This document shows, piece after piece, positions 1-12,400 of a stretch of DNA of 64,000 nucleotides. How positions within the stretch are numbered: position 1 is the first letter of the stretch; every line of letters starts with the position of its first letter. A model generated the notes under the pieces. That model worked only from the letters and a program-made list of their open reading frames with translations. It was not told where the DNA came from and ran no database searches. This DNA is from Cornus controversa (Eukaryota > Streptophyta > Magnoliopsida > Cornales > Cornaceae). The DNA lies in the NCBI GenBank assembly GCA_026545225.1, contig CM048848.1, positions 49,935,806-49,999,805 on the forward strand, written 5' to 3'. The position numbers were made by a program, and so were the translations under genes.

Positions 1-138
1 CTTCCGTTAACGTTTGAAATTCGTTTGGTCCGGTGTAATGTTGTTGAGTGTATAACAGATGATGTGACTTTTTAACCCTTATATCTAGTTTTAGGGAAAG
101 TAGGAGAGATATCCCGCTGGAGAGAATCCAAATTGTGA

Positions 139-212
<74 letters not shown>

Positions 213-2284
213 CGACATCATTTAAGTGTTATTTGATAACTCGATTTAGTTGTTAGTTCTAAATAAATTAAATGATTATGTAAATTTAGTACGTTAGTAA
301 TGCATCTTAAATATCACTTAATAGAATAAGTTTTAATTAAATTAAAGTATGTTAAAATTTCAAGTTAATAACCCTCAATAAAATTCTCAATTTACAATTA
401 TCAACCATCACCGTAGATCCATCGTTACTCTTTACAATTTTATTTTATTTATTTTTTGTCATTTTTATCAACCATCACCTTAGATCCATCATTACTCTTT
501 ACAAAAAAAAAAAACAAAAACAAAAATTGACTGAACTCTTCAAAAACTTAATTTATACTTGACCTTCTAATAAAATATTTAACAAGTTTAACAATTAATT
601 TTTTTTTAAGTAGTAACTTGGTTTTATGTTGCATAATCAAGAATTTTTTTGTCCTTGGTCGCCAAGTCAGTTTCTGTATGCATATTGTTCAGCTCAAATG
701 TGTGCCCTTTGGCAGTGGTTGAGTTTTCACAGAATTTATCGTTTGTGGGGATGCTTGCGGGTCTTTGTTGCTAGTCATGCCAGGATGTCTATTCCACGAT
801 GTGTGGTGTGTGTGTGTAGGATCGAACTACGCCTTAGTCTGAGCTTGATGATTTTAGTTCTGACCGAGCTACATGTAAGCCAAACAAAATTCTTAGGTTT
901 GCCACGACCGTTACAACTGTTGTAGTCTTTTCCATTATATGACTTTTGACGATTGCGGAGAGCAGGAATGACCGTCTCACAGGTTCAATCATTTTAACCT
1001 TAATGGCTTTGCTTACAAAGTTGAAGCGATGTGTTTATGTTTGTTTTAGCGAACGAATAAATATTACCTAACGGCTCGACTGACAAGCAGTTGGGTCACT
1101 GTCGAGCAATAAAGGGTTTGAGTTTCTTACCTAATAAAACGTCCAAATACTGTTCTAACAAGCGCTCTGTGACTTTTTTGTCATTGACATTAATTGTCGA
1201 ATGAAGATTAGTCAGCGATTTTGTCAACGGTAGATGGTTTTTATGTCCTAGGAAAATATTGAATGAAATACAATACTTTAAATATATATGCTACTAAGTT
1301 TTCAAAAAATGATAATCAAATTACTAGCTATTGAATTGAAAGATGGGAAAACATTAGTGAAAGACAGTAAACGCAAGGAAAGTAAATGAACCCAATTTAA
1401 CCCAGAAGCAAACATATTGATATATAAATCAGGCTTAAAAGTAAATCTAAGTTTAAGGGTAGTAGGTGTCTCAAAGTAGTAAGAAACACAACCAGATTCA
1501 GAATAAAATAAAGCTGTATTGAATCCACAAGGGATTACTGGACATATGTGATATGTGTTTGGTGCAGGACCTTTTAACTTATGCATAAATGAGTTTTATT
1601 TATAGTGAATTCTAAGTTAGGTAGGTCACTGGATAAAACTGTTACGTGGATAGTCTGAATGAAATCCTTTGGATATTTGTTGCAACTTGCTCACATGATC
1701 GACGACTGATCGATGAAGGCGATATATCTGACGAAGCTTTGGAGAAAGGTGAATCATTACAACCAAGACTTTGTTGTAGCTAGGGACTGTTTCTGATCGA
1801 GGAGGTGATAGCCTTTACAGAGATAATAATCATTAACTATCTCTTAATTGTCTGAGCATTTAATGCATTGATCTTTTAACTGCTAGCCGTCTCAAAGTTT
1901 CAACCGAGTGAGCATTGTACGTCTTGTGACCTTTTTTGAGTGTCACTCGTGATCTGGTTTGTCGACTGAAATTATGTTGCTCTCATTTCTGACTTCTCTT
2001 TAGGAAAAGGGTTGGTTCGTTGGATCTTGACTTGCTGACACAACGTCTTGTTCGTCATTCGTAGGTTGGGTCGGCCGAGCATGAGTAAATCCTCTCACAA
2101 TGGGACCCACTTCGAGAGGTGTGAGCCTCTAAATGATGTTGGCTGACCATAATCCCATTTTGGGTGCAAACACATACCTACTTTGATTTTTGACTCTTCT
2201 ATTACCAATACCCAATGCCAAGTGTGAAAAGGAGGATGGTTAATGTGACTGTAAAACTTATGTAAAATCTTTTTGATGAATTCT
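1..2284. other. Repeat-rich stretch without a recognisable gene
   Basis: I see no convincing coding sequence here. The open frames are short and have no familiar motifs. The stretch opens with low-complexity AT-rich DNA containing a long AT microsatellite, followed by less AT-rich sequence from about 950 to 2160 that looks like old, decayed transposon DNA. No ends could be defined. Confidence 0.5.
142..208. repeat. (AT)n microsatellite
   Basis: An uninterrupted run of about 33 AT dinucleotides, likely to be length-polymorphic. Confidence 0.95.
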
Positions 2285-2340
2285 CATTCAGTTGATGAGA
2301 ATTCATGTATCTGACCCGATTCATATGGTATTAAGGCAGG
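2285..2340 (+). repeat. SINE 3'-end-like fragment
   Basis: The segment with GAATTCATGT..CTGACCCGATTCATATGGTATTAAGGC resembles the conserved 3' end of Au-type plant SINEs (..GCCGACCC..GGGA(T/C)TAAGGC). A sister fragment lies at 18765-18806. There is no tRNA-like head, so both copies would be truncated. The family assignment is from memory. Confidence 0.4.
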
Positions 2341-2348
2341 GCTATTTG

Positions 2349-3492
2349 AAGTCATAATGGATGGTAAAAATTGTTTCTTTTTCAAGTTCCAGAACCACGC
2401 TGATATAGAATCGGTGCTAGCAAGTGGACCTTGGTCCTTGGCTGAAAAATAGATGGTTTTAAAGAAATGGAACCCTGATACTCCTTGTGATAACAGAGTT
2501 GTATCTAAAGTTCCTGTTTGGGTCAGATTCTATAATGTGCCTCTTCAAGTACTGGACAACCAAAGCCTTAAGTCACCTTGCTAGTGTGCTAGGTAGACCA
2601 TTGTATGCTGATTATCAAACTGAAATAAGGAAAAGATTAAATTTTGCAAGGATCTACATAGAAATTGATGCTAAATCCCCCATTATTGATAAAATTCAAG
2701 TGAAAACAGGGATAGTTCCTATGTACCAATGGGTTCCCCTGTTCTGTATCCATTGCAACAAGCTGAGTCACTCTTCTTTAAGCTGCAGAGAGAAAGCAAA
2801 GGGTAAGCAACCTTTTAAGTCCACTGTCCATGTTACCTTCCATGATGATGTTAATAGAAATGATGGAAATACAGAAACTGATCCACAGTCTTGGACTACA
2901 GTGAGGAATAAGAAGTACAAAAAAAAGTAACCTCAGGTAAAGGTTTCCCATTAATTATTTCTTCATAACCTTGTTCTCCATCATTTATTGGGCCATCATC
3001 ATCTATGGTCTCCCAAGTCTTCTTAAAAATTCCAGTTGCAAAATGACAGTTCCTGCACCTGACCACTCCACCCTTCCATCCCCCAGTTCCTTTGATCCTA
3101 ACATTAACATTGTTCCTAAGCCCACTAAAGTCCACACTGGTAATGACAACACCAAAACAAAACTTTCCAATCCAACTTCCCCATGTTCTGAGAGCTCTCA
3201 CAGCTCTACACACTCACAACCAGCAATTAGCCCTTCTTTCAAAAACTTTGTTGATTTGGAACATAACAACCAGAATTTGGTTGTTGATCTTTCTTGTCTC
3301 TGTTTCCCAAATAGCCTTCCTAGTGCTCCACCTTTCAAGGACCTTTGTCATTTAAATCACCTAGTCATAAATAACAGGTTTCAAATGTTGGATCAAAACA
3401 CAAGCATTGGATATGATGGTAGGGGTGACCAGGAAGGGAGTTTATCTACTAATAGCTCTATTTTTTCTTCCACTCTTCTCAGATCAGTTTGA
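2349..3492 (+). pseudogene. LINE ORF1 (DUF4283 and zinc knuckle), broken
   Basis: ORF1 of the LINE, the nucleic-acid-binding gag-like protein. A DUF4283-like beginning (MDGKNCFFFKFQNHADIESV..GPWSL) reads from 2349 to an in-frame TAG at 2450-2452. The reading frame then changes near 2545, where VWVRFYNVPLQ continues as YWTTKALSHLASVLGRPLY in another frame. A CCHC knuckle, C-x2-C-x4-H-x4-C (CIHCNKLSHSSLSC), follows at about 2745-2786. The remainder to 3492 is a Ser/Pro/Asn-rich stretch in yet another frame, a common state for LINE ORF1 tails. At least one stop and one frameshift make it non-functional. Confidence 0.75.
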
Positions 3493-3617
3493 AAGCATAG
3501 AAGGTTGAAGAAGTCTGTTGCCATTAAAGATAGACAGAAAACTGGTATCATGGTTGGTGCCTTCCCTTTTAAGGGATTAAGGTTGGTGAAACAGGCTCAC
3601 AAAACCCACCCCAAATG

Positions 3618-6600
3618 ATGTTTATTGCAGCTTGGAACATTAGAGGCTTGAATAGCCTCTCTAAACATCTAGAAATAAAGGCATTTCTAGCTGAGAAAAG
3701 AATTTAAATACTTGCAGTCATTAAAACAAGAGTGTGTAGTGAAAACATGGCTCAAATTCATAGGAAAATTGCACCGAGGTGGAATTTAGTTCACAACTAT
3801 GAGTTCTCACCACTGGGATAGGTGCTTTGGGATCCACACATTGTCAATCTCTTTGTTATCCAATCTAGTAGATAGGCAATTCATTGCTCTATAAACTTAG
3901 TTGCTGATAACCTTGCTTTTAAAGTGTCCTTTATTTATGGTGCAAATGTTGCTCTTGATAGAAGATCTCTTTGGGATGGGGTACAATTCTTTTCTACACA
4001 TTTCTCATCTTCACCATGGTTGTTGTTGGGGGATTTTAATGCAACAAGAAGCATTTATGAGAGACATGGGGGTTCTGGTAGAATGAATGCAACTACTATT
4101 GAATTTAGAAAGTGTTTATACGAAGTAAGTTTAGATGATCTTAGATTTAGTGGCTTAAATTACACTTGGAACAACAAAAGTGCAGGGGTATGTAATATTG
4201 CAAGGAAGCTAGATAGAGCTTTAATCAACCACCAATGGAACCTTTCCTTTCCAATGTCTGACTACCTTTTCTTGCCCCAATCTATATATGATCATAGTCC
4301 CATTTTAGTTAATATTGGGATCCCTCAACCAAGAAAATTAATCCCTTTTAGATTTTTCAACTCATGGGCTGCTAAACCACAATTTCTTCCCACTGTTGAG
4401 AATGTGTGGGGTTCCTACATCAGAGGAACATCCATGTACCAAGTGGTTATGAAGCTCAAGGCCCTTAAGGCCCCTCTTAAACTTTTTTCAAGGAATAATT
4501 CTGATATATCTTCTAGAATCTTAGAGGTGAAACAATTGCTGTCATCATGTTAAAAGGATTTGGATTCCAATCCTATGGATGCTTCTCTTAGACTTTTGGA
4601 GAGCAACCTGGTTGAGGAGTTCACTAGCCTAGTATATGCAGAGGAGTAGAATTTAAGGCAGAAATCAAGAATCAGGTGGCTGCAAGTGGGAGATCATAAC
4701 TCATCTTTCTTCTTCAAGTCCATAAGAGCAAGAATTAATAGGAAGAAGTTGTCCACCCTTTATGCACCCAATGGTGACCTTGTACAAGGTGATATTCTTA
4801 TTAAATCTGTTGTTTTGTCACATTTCAAGTCTCTATTGGGTGAGAACCCAACCACTTACCCTGGTAGTTCAGTTTTACAACCCTTTATCACAAAAATAGT
4901 CTTACCACATCTACTTGATTCTCTCTCTTCTATTCCTACTGACATAGATATCCAAACATGTTTTATGTCCCTTAGTAAAGATAAGTCCCCTGGGCCTGAT
5001 GGATACAATGACTATTTTTTCCACAAAGCATGGTCTATTGTTGGTAGGGATGTTGTTAAGGCTGTTAAAGAATTTTTTCATAATGGGAAGTTACTTAGGG
5101 AAGTAAATTGTGCATATATCTCTCTTGTTCCTAAATGTCCTAACCTTTCTACTCTCTATGACTATAGGCCCATTTCTTGTTGTAATACAATATACAAATG
5201 TATCTCAAAACTCCTTGCCAATAAGATTAAACCAATTTTGCCCCTCATCATTGATCCAAACCAATCTGCTTTCATTCAGGGAAGAACAATTAGTGATAAT
5301 ATTCTTTTAGCCTAAGAAATTTTACATGGCTATCATCTCCATTCCCCTACTCCCAAATGTGCATTCAAGATTGATTTGCAAAAAACTTATGATTCAGTAA
5401 ATTGGGAGTTCTTATTTGATGCACTGACCTTGCTCAACTTCCCTCCTATTTTCATATCTTGGGTCAAAACATGTGTTACTTCTCCTTCCTTCACAATTTC
5501 TGTTAATGGGGAATTTCATGGCCATTTAAATGGAGTTAAAGGCTTGAGGCAAGGGGACCCTCTTTCCCCTTTTCTTTTTGTTGTGGTTATGGACATTTGT
5601 TCATCTATTATTAACAATTTTATTTCAACTGATCTTAATTTCAAATACCATTCAAGATGTAAAAAAAAGTCCATTTTTCATATCACATTTGCTAATGATC
5701 TATTGGTTTTCTCTCATGGTAGCCTTCCCTCTATTTCTACCCTTTCCAATGCTTTAGATATTTTTTCAAATCTTTCTGGACTTCGGATCAACAAGAATAA
5801 AAGTTCTATCTTTTTTTGTGGGGTTGACCAGCACATCCAATCATCAATCAAAGAGCTACTTGGGTTTAGTGTGGGTAATCTCCCAATCAAGTATTTGGGT
5901 GTTCCTTTAATTTCCACAAGACTTAGGGCACATGACTATTTACCTTTAATTGAGAACATTACAATCAGAATTGGACACTGGACAAGCAAATTTATTTCTT
6001 ATGCAGGGAGACTTCAGTTGATCCAAGCAATCCTCATCAGTGTTCAATCATACTGGAGCAATATGTTTATTCTTCCTAAGTCAGTGATTATTGATATTAA
6101 CAGATTATGCAGGAATTTTTTGTGGTCAGAATGAAATGAATTTTTAAAGGGAGCTAAAGTTGCATGGCTAAAGTGTGTTTGCCTAAAGTTATGGGTGGCA
6201 TTGGGCTTCCTAACATTGAACAAGTGAACAAGGCTTCTATGTTTAAGCATCTATGGAACATAGTGGTTGATAATAAAGATAGCATTTGGACTCAATGGAT
6301 AAGTGAGTATCAAATAAGGAATAGATGTCTGTGGGAAATGAAGGTACCTCAAAGATGTTCATACAATTGGAGAAGACTGTTGAATCTAAGACCTCTGCCC
6401 AAGCCTCTATTACAAACAAAGATTGGGTCTAGAGTTTTAATATCCTTTTGGCATCATAATTGGCTCTCTGTTGAGCCCCTCTGCTGCAGGTTCAGTGCTG
6501 ATACTATTCAAGGCTCAGGTATACCATCAAATTCAATTCTTAGTTCTTGGATCAATGGTAGAACTTGGTCATTCCCTCAAAGCTTGTATACTCTTATTCC

Positions 6601-7279
6601 AAAATTAAAGTCCTTGCCACAATTGAGTTCTATTACTGATACAATTTCTTGGAAACCATCCCCAAATCGCAAGCATTCCTTGAAACATATCTTAACTTCA
6701 GTTTCTAATCCTATAGATTCATCCCAGACCCTATGGTATCATTTTGTGTGGAGTTATCTCTCTATTCCGAGACATAAATTCATATTGTGGCTGGCCATTT
6801 TGAATAGAATGCCTACACTTGATAGAAGAACCTCTTCATCTCGTCTCCATATCCCGAACCATTGTTCACTCTGTCTGAGGGCAGGTGAATCACTTAACCA
6901 TCTTTTCTTTGAATGCAAGTTTTCTTCTCCTCTGTGGAATTTTGTCCAACACCAGTGTGGTTTCCATGTGTATCCACAATCTTGGAATGCCTTTATCAAC
7001 TGGGCGGCCCACCACTGGGCTACAAAGAACCTTGAAAATGGCATCAATAAACTGGCACTTTCAGCAACCATTTATCATATTTGGTTTGAGAGAAATGCGC
7101 GAGCCTGCAAAGATACATCATGCTCTCAAAGCTCTATTCTTTGGAAGATTAAGTCTGATATTAGAGCCCACCTTCTTTCGATGTCCCAAAAAGATGGTTT
7201 GGCTGCTCGATGTGCTTGTAGTGTGTGGAACCTTCCATCGTCTTTTATCCGTCACACAACGAGGCCTCTGGAGGAGTAG
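3618..7279 (+). pseudogene. LINE ORF2 (endonuclease, reverse transcriptase, zf-RVT), broken
   Basis: ORF2 of the LINE, normally responsible for target-primed reverse transcription. The endonuclease starts AAWNIRGLN and keeps GDFN (about 4029) and YDHSP. The RT has DKSPGPDG, YRPISCCN, QSAFIQGR, YDSVNWEFL and GLRQGDPLSPFLF. The C-terminal part has a zf-RVT pattern (W..P..KFILWLAILNRMPT, CSLC..ES..HLFFEC). Lesions: TAA at 3705, further stops in the endonuclease, TAA at 5313-5315 where related elements read LLAQE, TGA at 6132, and a probable one-base deletion near 6167. The catalytic FADD box at 5688-5699 reads FAND, so one catalytic aspartate is lost. No RNase H domain was seen. Confidence 0.88.
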
Positions 7280-7361
7280 TTGCAGCTCCGTCATTACAAT
7301 GGGGTTGTTGCACAGGTGACTCACTGGAATAGGAACTGACCATTATTGGTACTAATGGCTG

Positions 7362-7493
7362 TTTGAATTGGTATCCTTTGGGATTCTGGATTTGTCAAAG
7401 TCCTATTTGAATTGGTATCCTTTGGGATTCTGGATTTGTCAAAGTCCTATTTGAATTGGTATCCTTTGGGATTCTGGATTTGTCAAAGTCCTA
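7362..7493 (+). repeat. Three 44-bp tandem repeats at the LINE 3' end
   Basis: Three nearly identical 44-bp units begin at 7362, 7406 and 7450, each starting TTTGAATTGGTATCC. They lie between the ORF2 stop region and the A-rich tail, so they are probably part of the LINE 3' UTR. Confidence 0.9.
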
Positions 7494-7628
7494 TTGGGCT
7501 TTATGGGGACCACTTGTTTGGAATGTTAGTGATTGTTTGTCACTTGTTTAGGCCATTTGGACTCCTGGTTTACTTGGCCTATTTGTACAAATTTACCTCA
7601 TCAAATCATTGCTGAGAAAAAAATAAAA

Positions 7629-8089
7629 ATGCCATCCTGCCCTTCATAAGAAACCTGGTGCCAATGTTTTTTATGAGCTGAATCATCAGGCATGGTCCTT
7701 TAAATTAGACTGACAACCTGGAAAAAGGGCAACTTATTGGATCTCAAACTGGATGAACTTCTCCTCAGAACCCGGCACATTCAATAAAATTAGATATGCA
7801 ACAAACTTTATATCCCAACTCCCAAGGTTTGAGTATTAAAAACCAGTACAAGCCATTTTCAGCCACCTTTTTTTGCTAAATAAAAGAGAATTTAAATGGT
7901 GTTTCATCAATTTGATTGTTTTCTTAGAATGTCAATATCTGATGAGATCAGTTTCTAGATCCAGTAGTAACTAGCAACAGACCAGCCTAGAAAACAATAG
8001 AGCATACAATCTACACAAGTATAGATATTGACTCGAAAGAGAGAGGAGATGTAATGGCAGCTAGAGAATTGTCTCCTATAAACTGAAGA
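7629..8089. other. 3' flank of RPN6
   Basis: An AT-rich spacer between the LINE tail and the RPN6 stop codon. It should contain the RPN6 3' UTR, which reads leftward. No other gene is visible. Confidence 0.5.
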
Positions 8090-9435
8090 TCATGCCATTA
8101 TTTTAGCAGACCTAATATAGAGGCTATCCACGACCTTGCCAATATTCGAAACGCTTTCCAATGTTGCAGGGTAGATCGCATCTGGCCCGGGATCGGCAAA
8201 AATGACGAGGCATCCAGCACCCTGATCTAAAGTCCCTGCAAACTTCTTATCCAGGATCATCTGAGACAATTTATTCTCCACATGGTCTATAGGCAGATCG
8301 ATCAGCTCAGCCATATGATCAATCTGGACCCTTGAGAAAGGCTCGATCAACCTGCAAAGATTCTGCTCCAATAGTGTGTCATACAGGGAAGAGAGATGCA
8401 TGTGTATGATAGGGTCTTCCTCTAGCTGCGCCATAAAATTCTGAAGAGCAATTTCAAAGAGCTTCAGAGACCGTTTTGAATATGCATCTGCTACAGCTCT
8501 CATTGCATCAAGTTCTGGCCCCTCATATCCCAGTCCCACTTTGTGTGATGATAACAGAGGCACCACATCATCAGCCTGGTTAACCATGATTTTGCACAAT
8601 AACATATATTTGAGACTATACACCGCTAGGGAATCATCCTTTTTTTTTGCCTTTTGGTCAACAGTTTGGGGATCATTCTTTTTCATTGTTTTTTGGTTGC
8701 CCGCTTGGGGATCTTCAAGAGCATTGAAAGCTTCAAAAGCTTCATAGAAATAGCTGTAAGCAGTTTTGTAATCCTTCTCTTCTGCGTGGAGGATCCCACT
8801 CTGCAAATCTATAATGCCCTGCTGAGCTGGAGGCACATAAACAGCATTTGCAGCTGTTCTTGCTGCGGTCAGTGCAGCCTTGGCTTTAGGAAGGTTTCTC
8901 AGAGAGAAGTGGAGTTTACTCTCCAACAAGTCTATCTCAACAAGGAGAAGCTTGTCATCTAATCTTCTCACTTCCTTGATTAGGTCTGAAAGGAGTGACA
9001 GTGCTTCTGAATACTCCTTGTTTTCAATCAAAAGAGCTGCGAGCCTTGCCTCAACCCGTTGTCGGAGGAAGTTCGCTTCTCGGCACGGGTCCACTGCACC
9101 ACTTCCTTGCAAAGGGTGATCTGGAGATCAGATGTGCCCGGCATTTTAGTTACCACATCAAGGATCCCACGAACAATCTTAGCAGTTTTCGCCTTGGGGA
9201 TCAGGGAAAAAAAAGGCCTCAATTCGGTCAGAAGTCTTCGAAGTTCCTCCGGCCTGTTCTCTTCTCTAAGATGATCTGAAAGCTGTGAGATGGCCTGCTC
9301 TTTTATCCGTAGGGCCTCAGGAGAAGATGAAGGATCATCAAGAATGCGGTAAAGAATAGAGATGGCCTCAGAGGTTTTGGCTTCAGAAGCTTCAGCAAGT
9401 GAATCATCAGTCGCAGGGAGATATGATGATGACAT
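8090..9435 (-). CDS. RPN6: 26S proteasome lid subunit RPN6 (PSMD11), with one frameshift
   Basis: Homologue of the 26S proteasome non-ATPase subunit 11, a PCI-domain lid subunit that clamps the lid to the core particle. The protein starts MSSSYLPATDDSLAEASEA at 9435 and ends KVVDSLYIRSAKIMA, both family signatures. Sequence up to AEKRT lies in one frame and FLRQRVEARLAALL onward in another. Restoring one base between 9070 and 9071 would give about 448 aa, against about 421 in Arabidopsis. The excess is a 26-residue Lys-rich insertion (8621-8710) made of two 13-aa repeats. The upstream in-frame ATG at 9483 lies before a good splice acceptor (GATTTCAG, 9453), so 9435 is the better start and a 5' UTR intron is likely. 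The frameshift is either a genuine disabling mutation or a sequencing error. Nothing else is disrupted. Confidence 0.88.
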
Positions 9436-9452
9436 TGTCACTGCCTTACAAA

Positions 9453-12400
9453 CTGAAATCCAGTGTATAAAAAAGTTGAACATCTTGTTAATTCATATTA
9501 TATATCATCCTTTAAGAACTATCAATCAGTTCGGTAAATTTCAGAAAAAAATGAGTTTTTTGTTTTGGCTAAGAAATTGAATGTCTTGGTAACTATTAAA
9601 ATAAAGCATCAAAACTAAAAAGAGGGTTGACAGCTTTCAGTCACCTATAAATGCGAATTCTGAGCTATCAAGTCTATCCAACTCTAAATTTCACGGATAT
9701 ATGACAATCCATATGGCCCGATAAGAAGGTTAGACTATTCATACCCATCATGCTAATGGTGTTTCAAAAAATGTCTAGCACGGCATGATACTACCAATAC
9801 AAGTATTTTAAGGAAATGCAACCTCCATTCAAAATACTCGTTATGCTATCATTATATGCTGTGGTGCCACGCAAAAGTACAGCCTACATTGGACGAACAT
9901 ATGAATATGATAATATATATAGTCTGATAAAAAAGGTTAGACCAAGCAAACTTGTCATGGTACGAGTGTTTCAAGGATTTATAGTATTGTGGTGCTGCCA
10001 CTTAAAACCAAATACAGTCATTATAAGCGTTAGAAAGAAATTATGAAAATACCAATATTTCATCTGATAAATGAATAATATGAGGCAATATATTGTGATC
10101 CGAAACAGTATGAAATATCATCTTTTTCAAATAAATCGTCCTATGATTCTAAATATCCTCCACTGAAATAGGATAGCAACTCCAACTCCCCACAAAAGCC
10201 AGCCTTTTCATCCGACCTTACCCTGTCAAGAAGCAACCCAAATCCAACTCGTCCCACAGTTGTGAAGACTTATCCTTATCCCATAACCACGTGGAGCCCC
10301 ACAATACAAGTATTTGATTACATGGCATGTATGCATATACTTGGTGGGCCCAATGACAACATGTCAATACTTATTATTTGATGAAACCATGTCAGTAAAT
10401 GACAGGGTATTATTTCCTTACTATAGACCCTTATAATGCTATTCTTGTATGCCTTTTTTTTTTAAAAAGTTGGGGCACAGGATCCAAGGTGATGTTCTTG
10501 AACAAAAACTGGGGCTACTTAAAACTTCCTAAATAAGAGAATTATGTTAAGACTCTCTTCTCATTTCGACTGCACAATGATTTTTCTAGTATGCTTTAGA
10601 CTAACTGCTTTAACAACTACTTTAGGCCATTCTATTTCTTGTTATGGACAAAATTCTGCTCAACAGAAACTGCTTCAAGTCATCAACTATAAGATCAATC
10701 AAATTAAATGCTCATTTTTTGTTTTTCTCCTATGTTATTGGTTATGCTACATATTCTTCATGGCCAACTGATGTGAGTATTTTAAAATGAAGTTTGTTTC
10801 TTACGTAGATCGAATATTTTTATGGAACATATGAAAATTGATAAACAATGATCATGGACTTTTTACATCTTACATTGTACGTCTAATATTGTAAGGTGTT
10901 AATGTAAATTAAACGACTTTTATGCTAATAATTTTTTGCTTCTGTGAGGGTTAATGTATTCCAAAATTATTAGAAATAGTTTTTGTTCATAGTTTAATTC
11001 TTAAGATGCACAAAAGGAGAAAGACATCCATGGTTGGCAATGAGAAGTGAAGGAGAAGGTGAGAGCGTGTAAATGAGTTTGGGGAGGCAACAGAGAGCAT
11101 GAACGATGGTGAGATTCGATTATTGCCTCAGGACAAATGCATTGAATGGCTGCACATTTTTCACATAGTATTTGACAAAACAGAAGGCAAGAAGACAACG
11201 TCTTGTCTTAAGTCAAACAGAATGAGAGCGAGAACAGGAGCAAGAAAGTGTCAAACTATAAATTTCACCAGAGGGGGAGTGCCATGATAACTTGTACACT
11301 TGTATGCTGTTATATATTGACATAATATGTGAATTATAAAATACTTTCAATATTTGTACATATACTCTATGTAACGTAGACTCTTCAAAGTAGGTGAAGT
11401 ACCCGTGTTGGACACACAATACTCGGACGTAGGTATGAGATATGCGTCTGACACTTCTCGTTGGGCGTCCACCTAAAAAACATTTCATATAATTTAATTT
11501 TATTATACTATTGCTTCAAAATGAATGAAATGTCTATATTAGACACTATGTTACAAAAAGATATTATGTTACTCTAGAAAATAAAATAAAAATATTAAAT
11601 AATATGAATATTTAGCAGTGTCCATGTATCCTACTCTAGAAAATAGAATAAAAATATTAAATAATATAAATATTTAGCAGTGTCCATGTGTCCTTTAGTT
11701 TGAACATTTAACACGTCCGATTTATGGATACATACCCGCATCTGACACACGCAACAGAGTCCATGTAACATAGCATATACTAAAGGTCATGGTTTTGTGC
11801 AATAATAAAAATTTAATCTCACAAGTATGATGAAATGTGTTTGAAATACAAGTAATGCATTATTTATTTATATTAGGAGATACATAATATTTGATAATAA
11901 TTTAAGATACAAAAAGTTATGCTATTTCTTTTTTATTCTTAAAGGAATTCAAGCCAAGTATCTATATATTTATTTTAAATTCTTAAAAAACTATTGTTTA
12001 AATTTTCAAACAATAAAAAAATTGCTTTGAGGAATTCTAAAATAATAAGCATCTTAAATAAAAAAAATTAAATACACACCCTTAACTTTTAGCCTACTAT
12101 ATTCTCTCAAAAACTTGTTGGGATATCTATTATAATTAGGACATCACCTGGTAAATAACAAAAACAATAAATGATAAATACTAAGTGGGCGACAAGATGG
12201 CAAATATTTATAACTCTTTCTTAATATTGTAGGTTCATTCTTAGTTGTGCACCTTTTTGGCAGTTTTTATTCGGTATTGCATATATTTTTTAGAAGTTTT
12301 TAACAAATGTCACATGCAGTTGTCTATCATTCAAAGAATAAAAAATCGTTAAGAATTCGATGATTGACAAAATTAAATTCGTGAATCGACAAAAATGAAT

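Larger units (their letters stand above)
2349..7628 (+). mobile_element. Degenerate L1-type LINE retrotransposon
   Basis: A non-LTR retrotransposon in plus orientation. It carries a DUF4283/zinc-knuckle ORF1, then an ORF2 with apurinic endonuclease, reverse transcriptase and a C-terminal zf-RVT region. The order and length (about 5.3 kb) fit plant L1 elements. An A-rich tail (AAAAAAATAAAAA) near 7616 marks the likely 3' end, and three 44-bp tandem copies lie just upstream. The 5' end is uncertain; a SINE-like fragment abuts it. Stops and frameshifts throughout show that it is dead. No clear target-site duplication was found. Confidence 0.9.

Noticed and set aside
626..925. 99-aa ORF near the window start
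   Set aside because: Unusual Cys/Trp/Arg-rich composition, no motif, no splice context; best explained as a chance frame in repeat DNA.
9436..9483. Upstream in-frame ATG for RPN6
   Set aside because: The extension spans a consensus splice acceptor and the family begins MSSS..LPAT.
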